A stretch of DNA of 15,720 bases from JAATGI01 sp036510675 (GTDB lineage Bacteria; Pseudomonadota; Alphaproteobacteria; ATCC43930; CGMCC-115725): assembly GCA_036510675.1 (NCBI GenBank), contig DATCDN010000075.1:1-15720 (forward strand). Reading direction: 5' to 3'. The notes beneath the pieces were generated by a model. That model was not told the origin of the DNA, ran no database searches, and was given only the letters and a program-made list of their open reading frames with translations. Shown piece after piece: positions 7,234 through 14,721 of this stretch; position 1 is the stretch's first letter; each line of letters begins with the position of its first letter. A program made the translations under genes and the position numbers.

Positions 7234-8066
7234 TGGATCGGCGCAAGGCTCTCTCGCTGATCCACATCGCGCGCAAGGATTTGGCGCTCGACGACGGCAC
7301 TTATCGCGCGCTGCTGGAGCGGGTGACGAAGCATCGGTCGGCTGCGGATTGCGGCGATGCCCAGCTCATGACCGTGCTCGACGAATTCAAGCGGCTCGGC
7401 TGGCAGCCAGTATCGAAGGCTAAGCGGTCAGGAGCCACGCCGTGCCACAACTCGCCGCTCGCGGGGAAAATCCGGGCGCTGCGGCGGTCGCTCTATTACC
7501 TCGGCGAGCTGCGCGATTCAAGCGAGCAAGCGTTGGCCCATTTCGTCGACCACACGACAGGCGTTGCGCGGCTCGAATGGCTCACGCCCAAGCACGCGGA
7601 TCAGGCGATTGACGCGCTGAAGGGCTGGTGCAAACGCGTCGGCTTTGTCGAACCGGACGCGGCGCGGCTACGCGCGATCAATTTCGGCCGCCGGGGCGCC
7701 GGCCTGGCCGAGGCCAGCGGCGGACATGCAGCGAAGATCACGCTGGTCGAACGGCAGTGGGAATTGCTGATCGAGCTGGGCGCGATGCGCTACGGCGGTT
7801 TCGCGAACATCGGCACGTTCCTGATGCGGAACCACGGCTGCAGCGCAGCGCGCTGGCTCGACGCCGCTAACGCCGATCGCTGCATCGAGCGGCTGGGCGC
7901 CTGGATTCGCACCACGAAGTCCAACAGCAAATCGAATAACGGGAGTGACTCCAGGGGGCACGTCGACCGTCCCAGCGAACCAAGTCCGGCTGCCTCGGGC
8001 CCTCCCGTCGGTGACAACCCGAAGCCGGATACGTCGACGCCCAATTCCGATAGCGGCGCACTATGA
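7233..8066 (+). CDS. Regulatory protein GemA (Mu gp16 family, DUF1018), extended
   Basis: Mu GemA family, an early protein linked to modulation of host gene expression and DNA gyrase activity in Mu. The N-terminus (RKALSLIHIARKDLALDDGTYRALLERV) and residues 75-135 (SPLAGKIRALRRSLYYLG..., VARLEWLTPKHADQAIDALKGW) match the family. At 277 residues it is longer than Mu gp16 because a second segment (167-227, ending CSAARWLDAANADRCIERLGAWIR) resembles the first and seems an internal duplication. The last 45 residues are Pro/Ser-rich and probably disordered. It starts in a TGATG overlap with DUF5131 and ends in ATGA with mor. The reading frame is intact. Confidence 0.85.
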   Translation: MDRRKALSLIHIARKDLALDDGTYRALLERVTKHRSAADCGDAQLMTVLDEFKRLGWQPVSKAKRSGATPCHNSPLAGKIRALRRSLYYLGELRDSSEQALAHFVDHTTGVARLEWLTPKHADQAIDALKGWCKRVGFVEPDAARLRAINFGRRGAGLAEASGGHAAKITLVERQWELLIELGAMRYGGFANIGTFLMRNHGCSAARWLDAANADRCIERLGAWIRTTKSNSKSNNGSDSRGHVDRPSEPSPAASGPPVGDNPKPDTSTPNSDSGAL

Positions 8067-8443
8067 GCGCTGGTTATATGCCGGGACAGGTCCCGCGCGA
8101 AGTAAAGCCCTACATCGATGCTATCGGCGCGGATGCGACGTTGCGCGTCCTGCTGCATTTGGGTGGCGCGCCGCTTTATTTCAGCGACACGCCCACGGAA
8201 CGGTCCAGGCTCGTGCGCGTCATCGGCATCGACAAGGCCAAGGCGCTGGGAAAGGCGCTGGGTCGTGGGCATCAACGCGTGCCCAGTGCGCGCCGGTGGA
8301 TCGCCATCCAGCTCCACGATCGCGGTGAGCCGGTCCTGGAAATCGCGCGTAGACTGCATTGCAACGATACGACAGTCCGCCGCTATGTCAGCCGCGAGCG
8401 TCACCACAGGCAGCCCGACCTGTTCGATGCCCTGGATCGCTAG
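8063..8443 (+). CDS. Mor-type middle/late transcription activator
   Basis: A 126-residue protein of the Mor/C family, activators that bind a dyad upstream of a weak promoter and switch on middle or late phage genes. The N-terminal part (residues 14-60) is the likely dimerisation region. Residues 76-112 (ARRWIAIQLHDRGEPVLEIARRLHCNDTTVRRYV) form a clear helix-turn-helix with the recognition helix at about 101-110. Length agrees with Mu Mor (129). It is the last gene of the early block and overlaps gemA by ATGA. The 46-base gap after it precedes the lysis and head operon it should control. The symbol follows Mu; Mor rather than C is chosen by position only. Confidence 0.85.
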   Translation: MSAGYMPGQVPREVKPYIDAIGADATLRVLLHLGGAPLYFSDTPTERSRLVRVIGIDKAKALGKALGRGHQRVPSARRWIAIQLHDRGEPVLEIARRLHCNDTTVRRYVSRERHHRQPDLFDALDR

Positions 8444-8454
8444 ATTGCGTGACC

Positions 8455-8469
8455 TCCCGAATTCCGGGA
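8455..8469. promoter_or_regulatory. Dyad in gap after mor, candidate activator site
   Basis: TCCCG (8455-8459) and CGGGA (8465-8469) form an inverted repeat around AATTC. It is the only symmetric element in the short gap between mor and the endolysin gene and lies 20 bases before that ATG. Mor/C proteins bind short spaced dyads, so this is a candidate binding site. The alternative is a weak terminator for the early transcript (TTTGACTT follows). No clear -10 is visible. Confidence 0.35.
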
Positions 8470-8489
8470 TTTGACTTAGACCGGGGCGC

Positions 8490-9076
8490 ATGGACGCCCC
8501 TTCATCCAATAACGTCGATAAAGCGACCCCGTTGCCCGCGTGGTACGCCGAAGCCCAACGTCTCATGGGCGTGGCGGAAGCGCCCGGCAGTGCGAACAAC
8601 GGCACCATCATCGGCTGGGCAAAGTCGCTCGACGGTTGGATAGCGTCGTTCTTCGTTGCCGATTCCATCCCGTGGTGCGGCCTCTTTGTCGCGCATTGCA
8701 TGCGGGTCGCGCTCCCGGCCGAACCTCAGCCCGTGAATCCGCTCGGCGCGCTGAACTGGCGCACCTTCGGCGTGCCACTGACGAAGCCCGCGATCGGCGC
8801 CGTGCAGGTCTTTCAGCGGCCCGGCGGTGGTCATGTCGGCTTTTACGCCGGCGAGGATGCCGCCGCATTCGTCGTCCTCGGCGGCAATGCATTCGACCGA
8901 TGTGAAAAACACGCATTTACACCTCGTTGGTTGAGAGACGCCGATCCGCGGCGACGGCGGGATTGGATAGAGCCGGCGAGCCGGAAGCGGCCGTTGGCAG
9001 CAATACGGTCTTCGGCCAGCGCATGGCGACCAAGCGTGCCTTGGCGACACGCGCCAGGCAGACGCGATCGGATTGA
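8490..9076 (+). CDS. TIGR02594-type peptidoglycan hydrolase (endolysin), one frame break
   Basis: Endolysin-like protein of the TIGR02594 family, CHAP/NlpC-like cysteine hydrolases that degrade peptidoglycan for lysis. Motifs: PLPAWYAEAQRLMGVAEAPG, NNGTIIGWAKS, PWCGLFVAHC with the likely nucleophile C63, and GGGHVGFYAGED with the likely catalytic H115, then FVVLGGNAFD. There is no signal peptide. One C seems lost at 8940-8943; correction gives WLRDARSAATAGLDRAGEPE...RQTRSD and a stop at 9076, about 195 residues. Without correction the frame runs on to 9110 as Arg/Ser-rich sequence unlike the family. Being first after the Mor-site gap, it matches the place of the Mu lysozyme gene. Confidence 0.75.
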
Positions 9077-9133
9077 ATCGGGGGCTGGTCCCTGCTCTTC
9101 ACATTCCTGACCGGGACTTATGCGTTCGCGGCG

Positions 9134-9538
9134 GTGGCCGTGCCGGCATCGTCGGCATTTCAGGACATCGTGGCGGATGTGATCATGGGCGCCGTCGCCG
9201 CCGTGATCGCGTATGGCGTCAAGCTCCTGCGCGACAAGACCGGCGTGGACGTGCAAGCGCAGGTCCTCGCGATCGAGGCGGCGCATCGAGACGCGCTGCA
9301 TAGCGCGGCCGAGACGGCCGCCAATCTGGCCCTCGGCGAAATCACCAAGGGCGCGTCCAGTTCGGCGGCGATTTCGACCGGACTGAGCTGGCTGGAGACC
9401 GGGGCGTCCGACGCCATCAAGTTCTTCAATCTCGACCCGTCGAGCCTGGAGACGCTCGTGCAGTCGAAGCTGGCTGGACTTCTCGGCGTGGCCGCGCCGA
9501 CCGTCGCGCCGGCGCCAACCGTTGGAGCGAAGTCATGA
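9134..9538 (+). CDS. Small membrane protein in lysis cassette, possible holin
   Basis: A 134-residue protein from the GTG at 9134. Residues 11-31 (DIVADVIMGAVAAVIAYGVKL) form a likely membrane helix. An amphipathic part (TGVDVQAQVLAIEAAHRDALHSAAETAANLALGE) and an Ala/Pro-rich tail follow. The same frame stays open upstream to 9077 and encodes another hydrophobic stretch (WSLLFTFLTGTYAFAAVAV). The true start may therefore be TTG 9073, overlapping the endolysin stop, if one G of the G5 run at 9080-9084 is extra. With two hydrophobic segments beside an endolysin, a holin is plausible but unproven. It ends in an ATGA overlap with the lipoprotein gene. Confidence 0.55.
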   Translation: MAVPASSAFQDIVADVIMGAVAAVIAYGVKLLRDKTGVDVQAQVLAIEAAHRDALHSAAETAANLALGEITKGASSSAAISTGLSWLETGASDAIKFFNLDPSSLETLVQSKLAGLLGVAAPTVAPAPTVGAKS

Positions 9539-9918
9539 GGCGCGCGGTCGAATTTGCGGCGGTCGCGCTGCTCGCCACTTCCCTCGGCGCCTGCGGCATC
9601 TTGAGCGGTGCCGCATCGAGCGTCGTCTCCGTTGTCGCAAATGACGGGCCGGCAGACGTTGCGGCGGCCGAGGTGGCGCTGACCACGGTGGAGCGGCTCG
9701 TCGTGAGATACGAGCAGCTTCCGTCCTGCGGCAGCACCGGCGCAACGGGCTTGTGTGCCGATCCCACCATCGTCGCCGAGATCAAGACCGCCGACGCCAA
9801 AGCTTTCAACGCGGTGATGGCCGCGAAGAAAACGTTGGCGGCCGGCGATGTCCAGGTCGCGCTCTCCGCCATCTCGGCGCTGCAATCGCTCGTCCCCAAC
9901 ATTTCGGGAGCCAATTGA
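9535..9918 (+). CDS. Putative lipoprotein in lysis cassette
   Basis: A 127-residue protein with an N-terminal signal peptide ending in a lipobox, L17-G18-A19-C20 (ATSLGACG), so it is probably lipid-anchored after cleavage before C20. The mature part is Ala-rich, with a helical region and a pair of cysteines (PSCGS...GLCAD) that could form a disulfide. It sits where Mu carries Rz/Rz1, the spanin genes that fuse inner and outer membrane, so an outer-membrane spanin-like role is possible. It is longer and less Pro-rich than Rz1, so that is inference only. Start and stop overlap both neighbours. Confidence 0.7.
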   Translation: MRRAVEFAAVALLATSLGACGILSGAASSVVSVVANDGPADVAAAEVALTTVERLVVRYEQLPSCGSTGATGLCADPTIVAEIKTADAKAFNAVMAAKKTLAAGDVQVALSAISALQSLVPNISGAN

Positions 9919-10244
9919 TGGACACCCCCACGGATACCGCATCGCCCGCGGCAAGCGGCACGTCCGCGCTCGATACGGTGGAAAACGCCGTCGCGGAGGT
10001 CGCCCAAGTCGCGGCGGAACTCGATCCGATCATCGAAGCCGTGGCCGGGTTGATGCCCGGCGCCGATACCATCATCGCGATCTTCAAGGCGGCGCTCCCG
10101 CTGCTGGAGGATGTCCCGGCGATCATCTCCGGGGTCAAGACGGCTATCGGTCTCGTGCAGAGCGGGACCGCGCCCTCTGCCGACCAGCAGGCGTCAATCG
10201 ACGCCGCGCTGCAGGCCGCGCATCAAGCGGTGCAGGCGGCTTAA
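9918..10244 (+). CDS. Small Ala-rich hypothetical protein
   Basis: A 108-residue acidic, Ala-rich protein starting in a TGATG overlap with the lipoprotein gene. After a Thr/Ser/Pro/Ala leader it appears helical (LDTVENAVAEVAQVAAELDPIIEAVAGLM, then TIIAIFKAALPLLEDVPAIISGVKTAIGLV). The second part is amphipathic or weakly hydrophobic and might associate with membrane. No family is recognised. Position between the lipoprotein and the gp25 homologue suggests the lysis cassette. Confidence 0.6.
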   Translation: MDTPTDTASPAASGTSALDTVENAVAEVAQVAAELDPIIEAVAGLMPGADTIIAIFKAALPLLEDVPAIISGVKTAIGLVQSGTAPSADQQASIDAALQAAHQAVQAA

Positions 10245-10248
10245 TTCC

Positions 10249-10650
10249 GTGAGCGCCGAGACCATCATCCTCTTTGCGTCCTTGGTGGTCTCGGCGATCT
10301 CCCTAGTCGTAACGGGCTTGTCGCTGCGACATCGCGTCAAGCGCGATGAGCTGGCCGATGTCGATAAGCGATTGCAGCGTCTTGACGGCGAGATCACAGC
10401 CGTCGGCGACTGTGCCAAAGAGGCCGCCGATCGGCGCGAGGGCAAGATCGACGATATCCACGATCGGCTGGTGAAGGTGGAATCGCAGATCGAACACATG
10501 CCGAGCGGGGACATGGTGCACAAGCTGGAGACGCAGATGGCCCGCGTCGAAGGCGCGGTCTCCGCCCTCGGGGAAAATCTCAACGCGATCACGGCAAGCG
10601 TGCGTCGGATCGACGAATACCTGATGCGTAGGGCGGAACTGGGCAAATGA
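10249..10650 (+). CDS. DUF2730 family phage protein (Mu gp25-like)
   Basis: A 133-residue protein beginning at GTG 10249, four bases after the previous stop. Residues 4-25 (ETIILFASLVVSAISLVVTGLSL) are a membrane helix, followed by a long charged coiled-coil (residues 30-130, with repeated heptad-like Leu/Val/Ile). This single anchor plus coiled coil fits DUF2730, the Mu gp25 family, whose function is unknown. Its position directly before gp26 and gp27 homologues is the same as in Mu. It overlaps the next gene by ATGA. A longer open frame extends upstream but overlaps the previous gene. Confidence 0.75.
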   Translation: MSAETIILFASLVVSAISLVVTGLSLRHRVKRDELADVDKRLQRLDGEITAVGDCAKEAADRREGKIDDIHDRLVKVESQIEHMPSGDMVHKLETQMARVEGAVSALGENLNAITASVRRIDEYLMRRAELGK

Positions 10651-10937
10651 ACGATTTTGCGGATTACCAGGCCGAGGATGCGCGCCTCGTCATCCTGAAG
10701 GAGCTGCATCGGCAGCTCGACGGCAGGCTCAACGAAGGCGTTTTGACGCGCGTGCTCGAAAGCTTCGGGCATCACCATTCGCGCGAATGGGTCCGCACCC
10801 AGCTCCGCAAGCTGGAGGAGCTGGGCGCGATCACCATCATCGAGATCGGCAGCGTGTTCGTCGCACAGATCACGCGGGCCGGCCGCGACCACGTCGAGCT
10901 GCGCTCCGCCATCGAGGGCGCGGCGCGGCCGGCCTAA
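10647..10937 (+). CDS. Mu gp26-like winged-helix phage protein
   Basis: A 96-residue protein with a compact winged-helix pattern: helix LVILKELHRQLDGRLNEGVLTRVLES, recognition region SREWVRTQLRKLEELGAI, wing TIIEIGSVFVAQITRAGRDH. It resembles the VpaChn25_0724-type phage family that occupies the Mu gp26 position between DUF2730 and DUF3486. DNA binding is likely from the fold pattern; the target is unknown. The conserved C-terminal end (IEGAARPA) is present, and the gene is intact. Confidence 0.75.
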   Translation: MNDFADYQAEDARLVILKELHRQLDGRLNEGVLTRVLESFGHHHSREWVRTQLRKLEELGAITIIEIGSVFVAQITRAGRDHVELRSAIEGAARPA

Positions 10938-10948
10938 GGACGCTCCCA

Positions 10949-11509
10949 ATGTCAGGACGGGGCCGCCTCTCGTCGCTCGACCTGCTTCCCGATGAGGCGC
11001 AGGACGACATTATCTGGGCGTGCCAGGAACTATCTAAGCGACGGCGCACGCAGGAGGATATCCGGTTCGAGCTGAACGATCGGCTCGAAGCGCGGGGCCT
11101 CGAAGGCGTTTCCAAGTCGGCCTTCAATCGGAAAGCCACGCGGCTCGCGGCGATTCAGCGCCGCATGCAAGACGCGCGCGAGATATTCCAGGGCCTCACC
11201 CCGCAATTGACCCCCGAGAAGGTCGATGAAAACACCATCGCGCTTGGCGAAATGATCAAGACGCTCATCCAGGAACTGATGGATGACGATCACGATACGA
11301 AGCAGACGATGGAGCTGGCGCGCGCGTTTCAAGCCACCGTCCAGGCGCAAAAGATTTCGTCGGATCGGCGCCGCAAGCTGGAGGACGAGATGACGGCGCG
11401 TGCCTCCAAGGCGGTCGATACCGTCGCCAAGGCCAAGGGCCTATCGGCCGAAACCGCCGAGCAGATCAAGGCGCAGATTCTCGGCATCGCGACCGAGAGA
11501 AGGCCATGA
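10949..11509 (+). CDS. DUF3486 family protein (Mu gp27-like, probable small terminase)
   Basis: A 186-residue protein of the DUF3486 family. The N-terminal half is basic and helix-turn-helix-like (RLSSLDLLPDEAQDDIIWACQELSKRRRTQEDI, SKSAFNRKATRLAAI). The C-terminal half is helical and coiled (DENTIALGEMIKTLIQELMDDD..., ARAFQATVQAQKISSDRRRKLEDEM). Mu gp27 is thought to act with gp28 in DNA packaging, in the place of a small terminase. The ATG at 10949 is chosen because it lies just after the previous stop (10937) and opens with the typical MSGRGRLSSLDLLP. It overlaps the next small gene by ATGA. Confidence 0.8.
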   Translation: MSGRGRLSSLDLLPDEAQDDIIWACQELSKRRRTQEDIRFELNDRLEARGLEGVSKSAFNRKATRLAAIQRRMQDAREIFQGLTPQLTPEKVDENTIALGEMIKTLIQELMDDDHDTKQTMELARAFQATVQAQKISSDRRRKLEDEMTARASKAVDTVAKAKGLSAETAEQIKAQILGIATERRP

Positions 11510-11709
11510 GCCGCAACAAAGCCCTCAAGCAGGCGATCCGTGACCTGCTGGATGCATATCGTGAATTGGAAGATGCCAGAAAAGCGCTCCGCGAAGCGAA
11601 ACCCGAAGAATGGTCCGGTCGATACGAAGGTTTGATGGAAGCCGCGCGAACGGCGGGACGCGCCGAAATTGCGGCGGAACTGCTTATTGGTCCCATAAGA
11701 AAATCATGA
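11506..11709 (+). CDS. Small coiled-coil protein between gp27 and terminase
   Basis: A 67-residue charged helical protein (KALKQAIRDLLDAYRELEDARKALREAKPEE..., then LMEAARTAGRAEIAAELL). It is joined to both neighbours by ATGA overlaps, which is good evidence that it is translated. Base composition is a little less GC-rich than the flanking genes. No family is recognised. Mu itself has no gene between gp27 and gp28, so this is a small insertion in the packaging block. Confidence 0.6.
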   Translation: MSRNKALKQAIRDLLDAYRELEDARKALREAKPEEWSGRYEGLMEAARTAGRAEIAAELLIGPIRKS

Positions 11710-13343
11710 TCGGTCCCATTTCTCAGTCTGAATGGGCAGAGCTGCGCCGCGCCAGCGCGTCGGTGCCGCCGACCGTCATCGAGAAGGTGGGGCTGCCGGC
11801 GGTGCTGCTACCCTATCAGCAGTTCGCGGTTTCCCTGGCCGAAACGGTTGCGCGCGTCCTGATCATCGAAAAGTCGCGCCGGATCGGTCTCACTTGGGCG
11901 CTCGCGTCGCTCGCCGTGCTTCGCGCCGGCCGTGCGCGCGGGGCCGGCGGCATGGACGCGATGTACATCTCCTATAGCCAGGAGATGACCCGCGAGTTCG
12001 TCGACGCCTGCGCCATGTGGGCGCGGGCGTTCAACACGGCCGCGATGGCGGCCGAGGAATTCCTGCTAACGGCGATCATTCGATCCACGCCTTCCGCATC
12101 CGCTTTGCCTCTGGGTTCGAGGTCCTGGCGCCGTCGTCGGCGCCGCGAACCCTGCGCGGCAAGCAGGGCCTCGTCATCATCGACGAAGCGGCCTTCGTCG
12201 AATCGCTGAAGGAATTGCTGAAGGCCGCGCTCGCGTTCCTGATGCGGGGCGGTCAGGTCTTCGTCTGCTCGACGCACAACGGCGCCGAGAACGATTTCAA
12301 TGTGCCGGTCCAGGATGTGCTGGGCGGGCGCTTGCCCTATCACCATCTGCACATCGATTTCGACAAGGCCCTCCAGGAAGGACTTTACCAGCGCATCTGT
12401 CTCGTCACCGGGCAGGAATGGTCCCCCGAAACCGAGGCGCGCTGGCGCCAGGAAATCATCGATTTCTACGGCGATGGTGCCGATGAAGAGCTGTTCTGTG
12501 TTCCCTCGCTCGGCTCCGGCGCGTGGCTGCCGGGACCGCTGATCGAGGCGCGCATGACGGCGGACGCGCCGATCTTGCGATGGGAATTGCCGCCGGACTT
12601 CCTGCAAGAGGTTGAGCTGATCCGCCTCCGCCGTGTCGCCCTGTTCATGGCGGATGTGATCGAGGCCCTGAAGATGCTCGATCCAAATTGCCAGCACGGG
12701 TTGGGTTTCGATTTTGCGCGTGTCGCCGATCTGTCGGTCCTATGGCTGTTCGCGCTGGACAAGATGATGCGCCGGCGCACCGCGCTGGTGATCGAGATGC
12801 GGCGTATCCCGTACCGTGAGCAGAGCTGGTCACGAAGATAGTGATCGAGAATATGCCGCGACCGATTGGCGCCGCGTTCGACGCGACGGGCGCCGGCGCC
12901 GAAGTGGCGGAAGAGATGCAACGGCTCTTCGGCGCGGCCGAGCCCGATGGTCAAGGCGGCGGCCTGGTCGCCGCGATCAAGCTGTCGCAGGATTGGTATC
13001 GTTTCAACATGTCGCCGGTGAAAACGGCGTTTGAAGACGATTCGATCTCGATCCCCAAGGATGATGAAACCGCCTCCGATCTGCGCATCGTGAAGGTCAT
13101 TCGCGGCATTCCGCTGATACCCGATCTGCGGACCGGGGCCGCCAGGAAGAAGCGCCACGGGATGCGGCGGTCGCGATCGCGCTCGGCTATTTCGCGACCC
13201 GGATGGTGGCCGAGCTGTTCGATTACCTCGCGGTTGCGCCACCGGCGGTCATCAATACGAACCGTCCCGATGACGACGACGATATCGGCGATCGCGCCCC
13301 CTATCGGTCGCCCTTGGGCGCGGGCTTGCGCGGGAGCATTTGA
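11706..13343 (+). pseudogene. Terminase large subunit (Mu gp28-like), three frame breaks
   Basis: ATPase and nuclease motor that packages phage DNA. The N-terminus has the Walker A-like segment EKSRRIGLT (residues 55-63), and Walker B is LVIIDEAAF. Other family marks are HAFRIRFASGFEVLA, QVFVCSTHNGAENDFN, GFDFARVADLSVLWLF and PRPIGAAFDATG, the last two probably contributing nuclease acidic residues. One base is missing at 12066-12069 (LLNGDHSIHAF), one at 12822-12824 (REQELVTKIVIENMPRP) and one at 13158-13161 (RHGDAAVAIALGYFATRM). With all three restored the protein is about 546 residues, like Mu gp28 (551). It ends at 13343 in a TGATG overlap with the portal ATG. As written no full-length terminase is made; the longest intact part is 12068-12841. 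Confidence 0.85.
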
Positions 13344-14715
13344 TGGCGAATCTATCCCCGATCCTCGGCCCCGACGGCTATCCGATCGAGCGGCAAACGC
13401 TCACCGAGGAAATCGCGCAACCGACGCTGACCGGCGTTCGCTCGATCCTCACCGGCTATCCGGCCGACGGTCTCAATCCGAGCCGCCTCGCGCGCATCCT
13501 GCACGAGGCCGACCAGGGCGACTGGCTGCGCTATTTGGAGCTGGCGGAACAGATCGAGGAACGCGATCTGCACTATGTGGGTGTGCTGGGCACCCGGAAG
13601 CGTTCGGTCGCGCAGCTCGAAATTCAAGTCGACGCGGGGTCCGACGATCCCGAGCATGTGAGGCACGCCGACACGATCCGCGCCTGGCTCGACCGCGATA
13701 CGCTGCAGGAGGAAATCTTCGATATCCTGGACGCGATCGGCAAGGGCGTCTCCTTCACGGAAATTTTGTGGGACACATCCGAGGGTCAGTGGCTGCCGGC
13801 CCGGCTCGAATGGCGCGATCCGCGGTGGTTCGTTCCCGATCCCGCCGACGGCAAGACGCCACTGCTCCGCACCGATATCGGTTTTGTGCCCATTCCCGGC
13901 TTCAAGTTTATTTGCGCCTCGATCCGCGCGAAGTCCGGCCTGCCGATCCGGTCGGGCCTCGCGCGCATCGCCTGCTGGGCCTGGATGTTCAAAGCCTTCA
14001 CCTTGCGCGATTGGGCGACAGGTCTCGAAAGCAGTGCTCGGGCAGACCGCGACGACCGACGCGATTGCCGGCGGTCACGCGGCCGGGCCAGGAACACCGC
14101 CAAGTCCAGGAGGATATCGAGCGGGCCGATGCGCGCGCCATGGCGGCGGTGCGCAACCGCGATCTCGCACGTCCCTGGATCATTCTAGAGTTCGGCGCGC
14201 AGGACAAATACCCGCGCATCCGCATCGGCCGTCAGGACCAAAAGGACATTGCCTCCACCGCGCTGGCGCTGACCCAGCTCGTCCCGCTGGGCCTCAAGGT
14301 TCAGATGAGCGAGGCGCGCGATATGTTGGGTTTCGCCGATCCCGATCCTGACGCCGAACTCTTGTCCGCGCCTGCCGCGCCCGCGCCGGTCAATCCGACG
14401 ATCCTGACGCCGGCGATGCAGGCCGCGATCGCGCGACGGCTGGAGGCGCCATCAGGGCCGGCCAAGCCCGACGCGGTGGACGCGGCGATCGACGCGATGC
14501 TGGCGCAGGAGGGATGGGAGCCGCTGATCGGTCCGATGATCGCTGACCTCGATCAAAAGCTGGCCAAAGCAGTCTCGATCGAGGAAGCGACACAGATCCT
14601 CGCCCTGCAGCTCCAGGGCATGGATATGTCCGCGCTCGCCGAGAAACTGGCGCGCGCTGGCTTCGCCGCGCGCATCGCCGGCGTCGCGCAAGAACCGCTC
14701 TCGACCGAGGAATAG
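13343..14715 (+). pseudogene. Portal protein (DUF935, Mu gp29-like), internal deletion and frame breaks
   Basis: DUF935 portal family. The first part (to about 14015) is normal: LSPILGPDGYPIERQTLTEEIAQPTLTGVRSI, HEADQGDWLRYLELAEQIEERDLHYVGVLGTRKRSV, FTEILWD, WRDPRWFVPDP, then KSGLPIRSGLARIACWAWMFKAFTLRDWA. There the sequence jumps to RQVSKAVLGQTATTDAIAGGH in another frame. The family normally has roughly 60-75 further residues between these blocks, so a segment is gone at 14015-14018. An extra C at 14086-14090 shifts the frame again to QEHRQVQEDIERADARAMAAVRNRDLARPW..., which runs to the stop at 14715. Present length is about 457 codons against about 512 in Mu gp29. The ATG at 13343 overlaps the terminase stop. 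Non-functional as written. Confidence 0.85.
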
Positions 14716-14721
14716 CGCGCC

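Noticed and set aside
9160..10949. Long leftward open frames (9160-9954, 9426-10007, 10194-10949)
   Set aside because: High GC keeps the antisense frames open; they oppose well-supported rightward genes linked by start-stop overlaps and show no family motifs.
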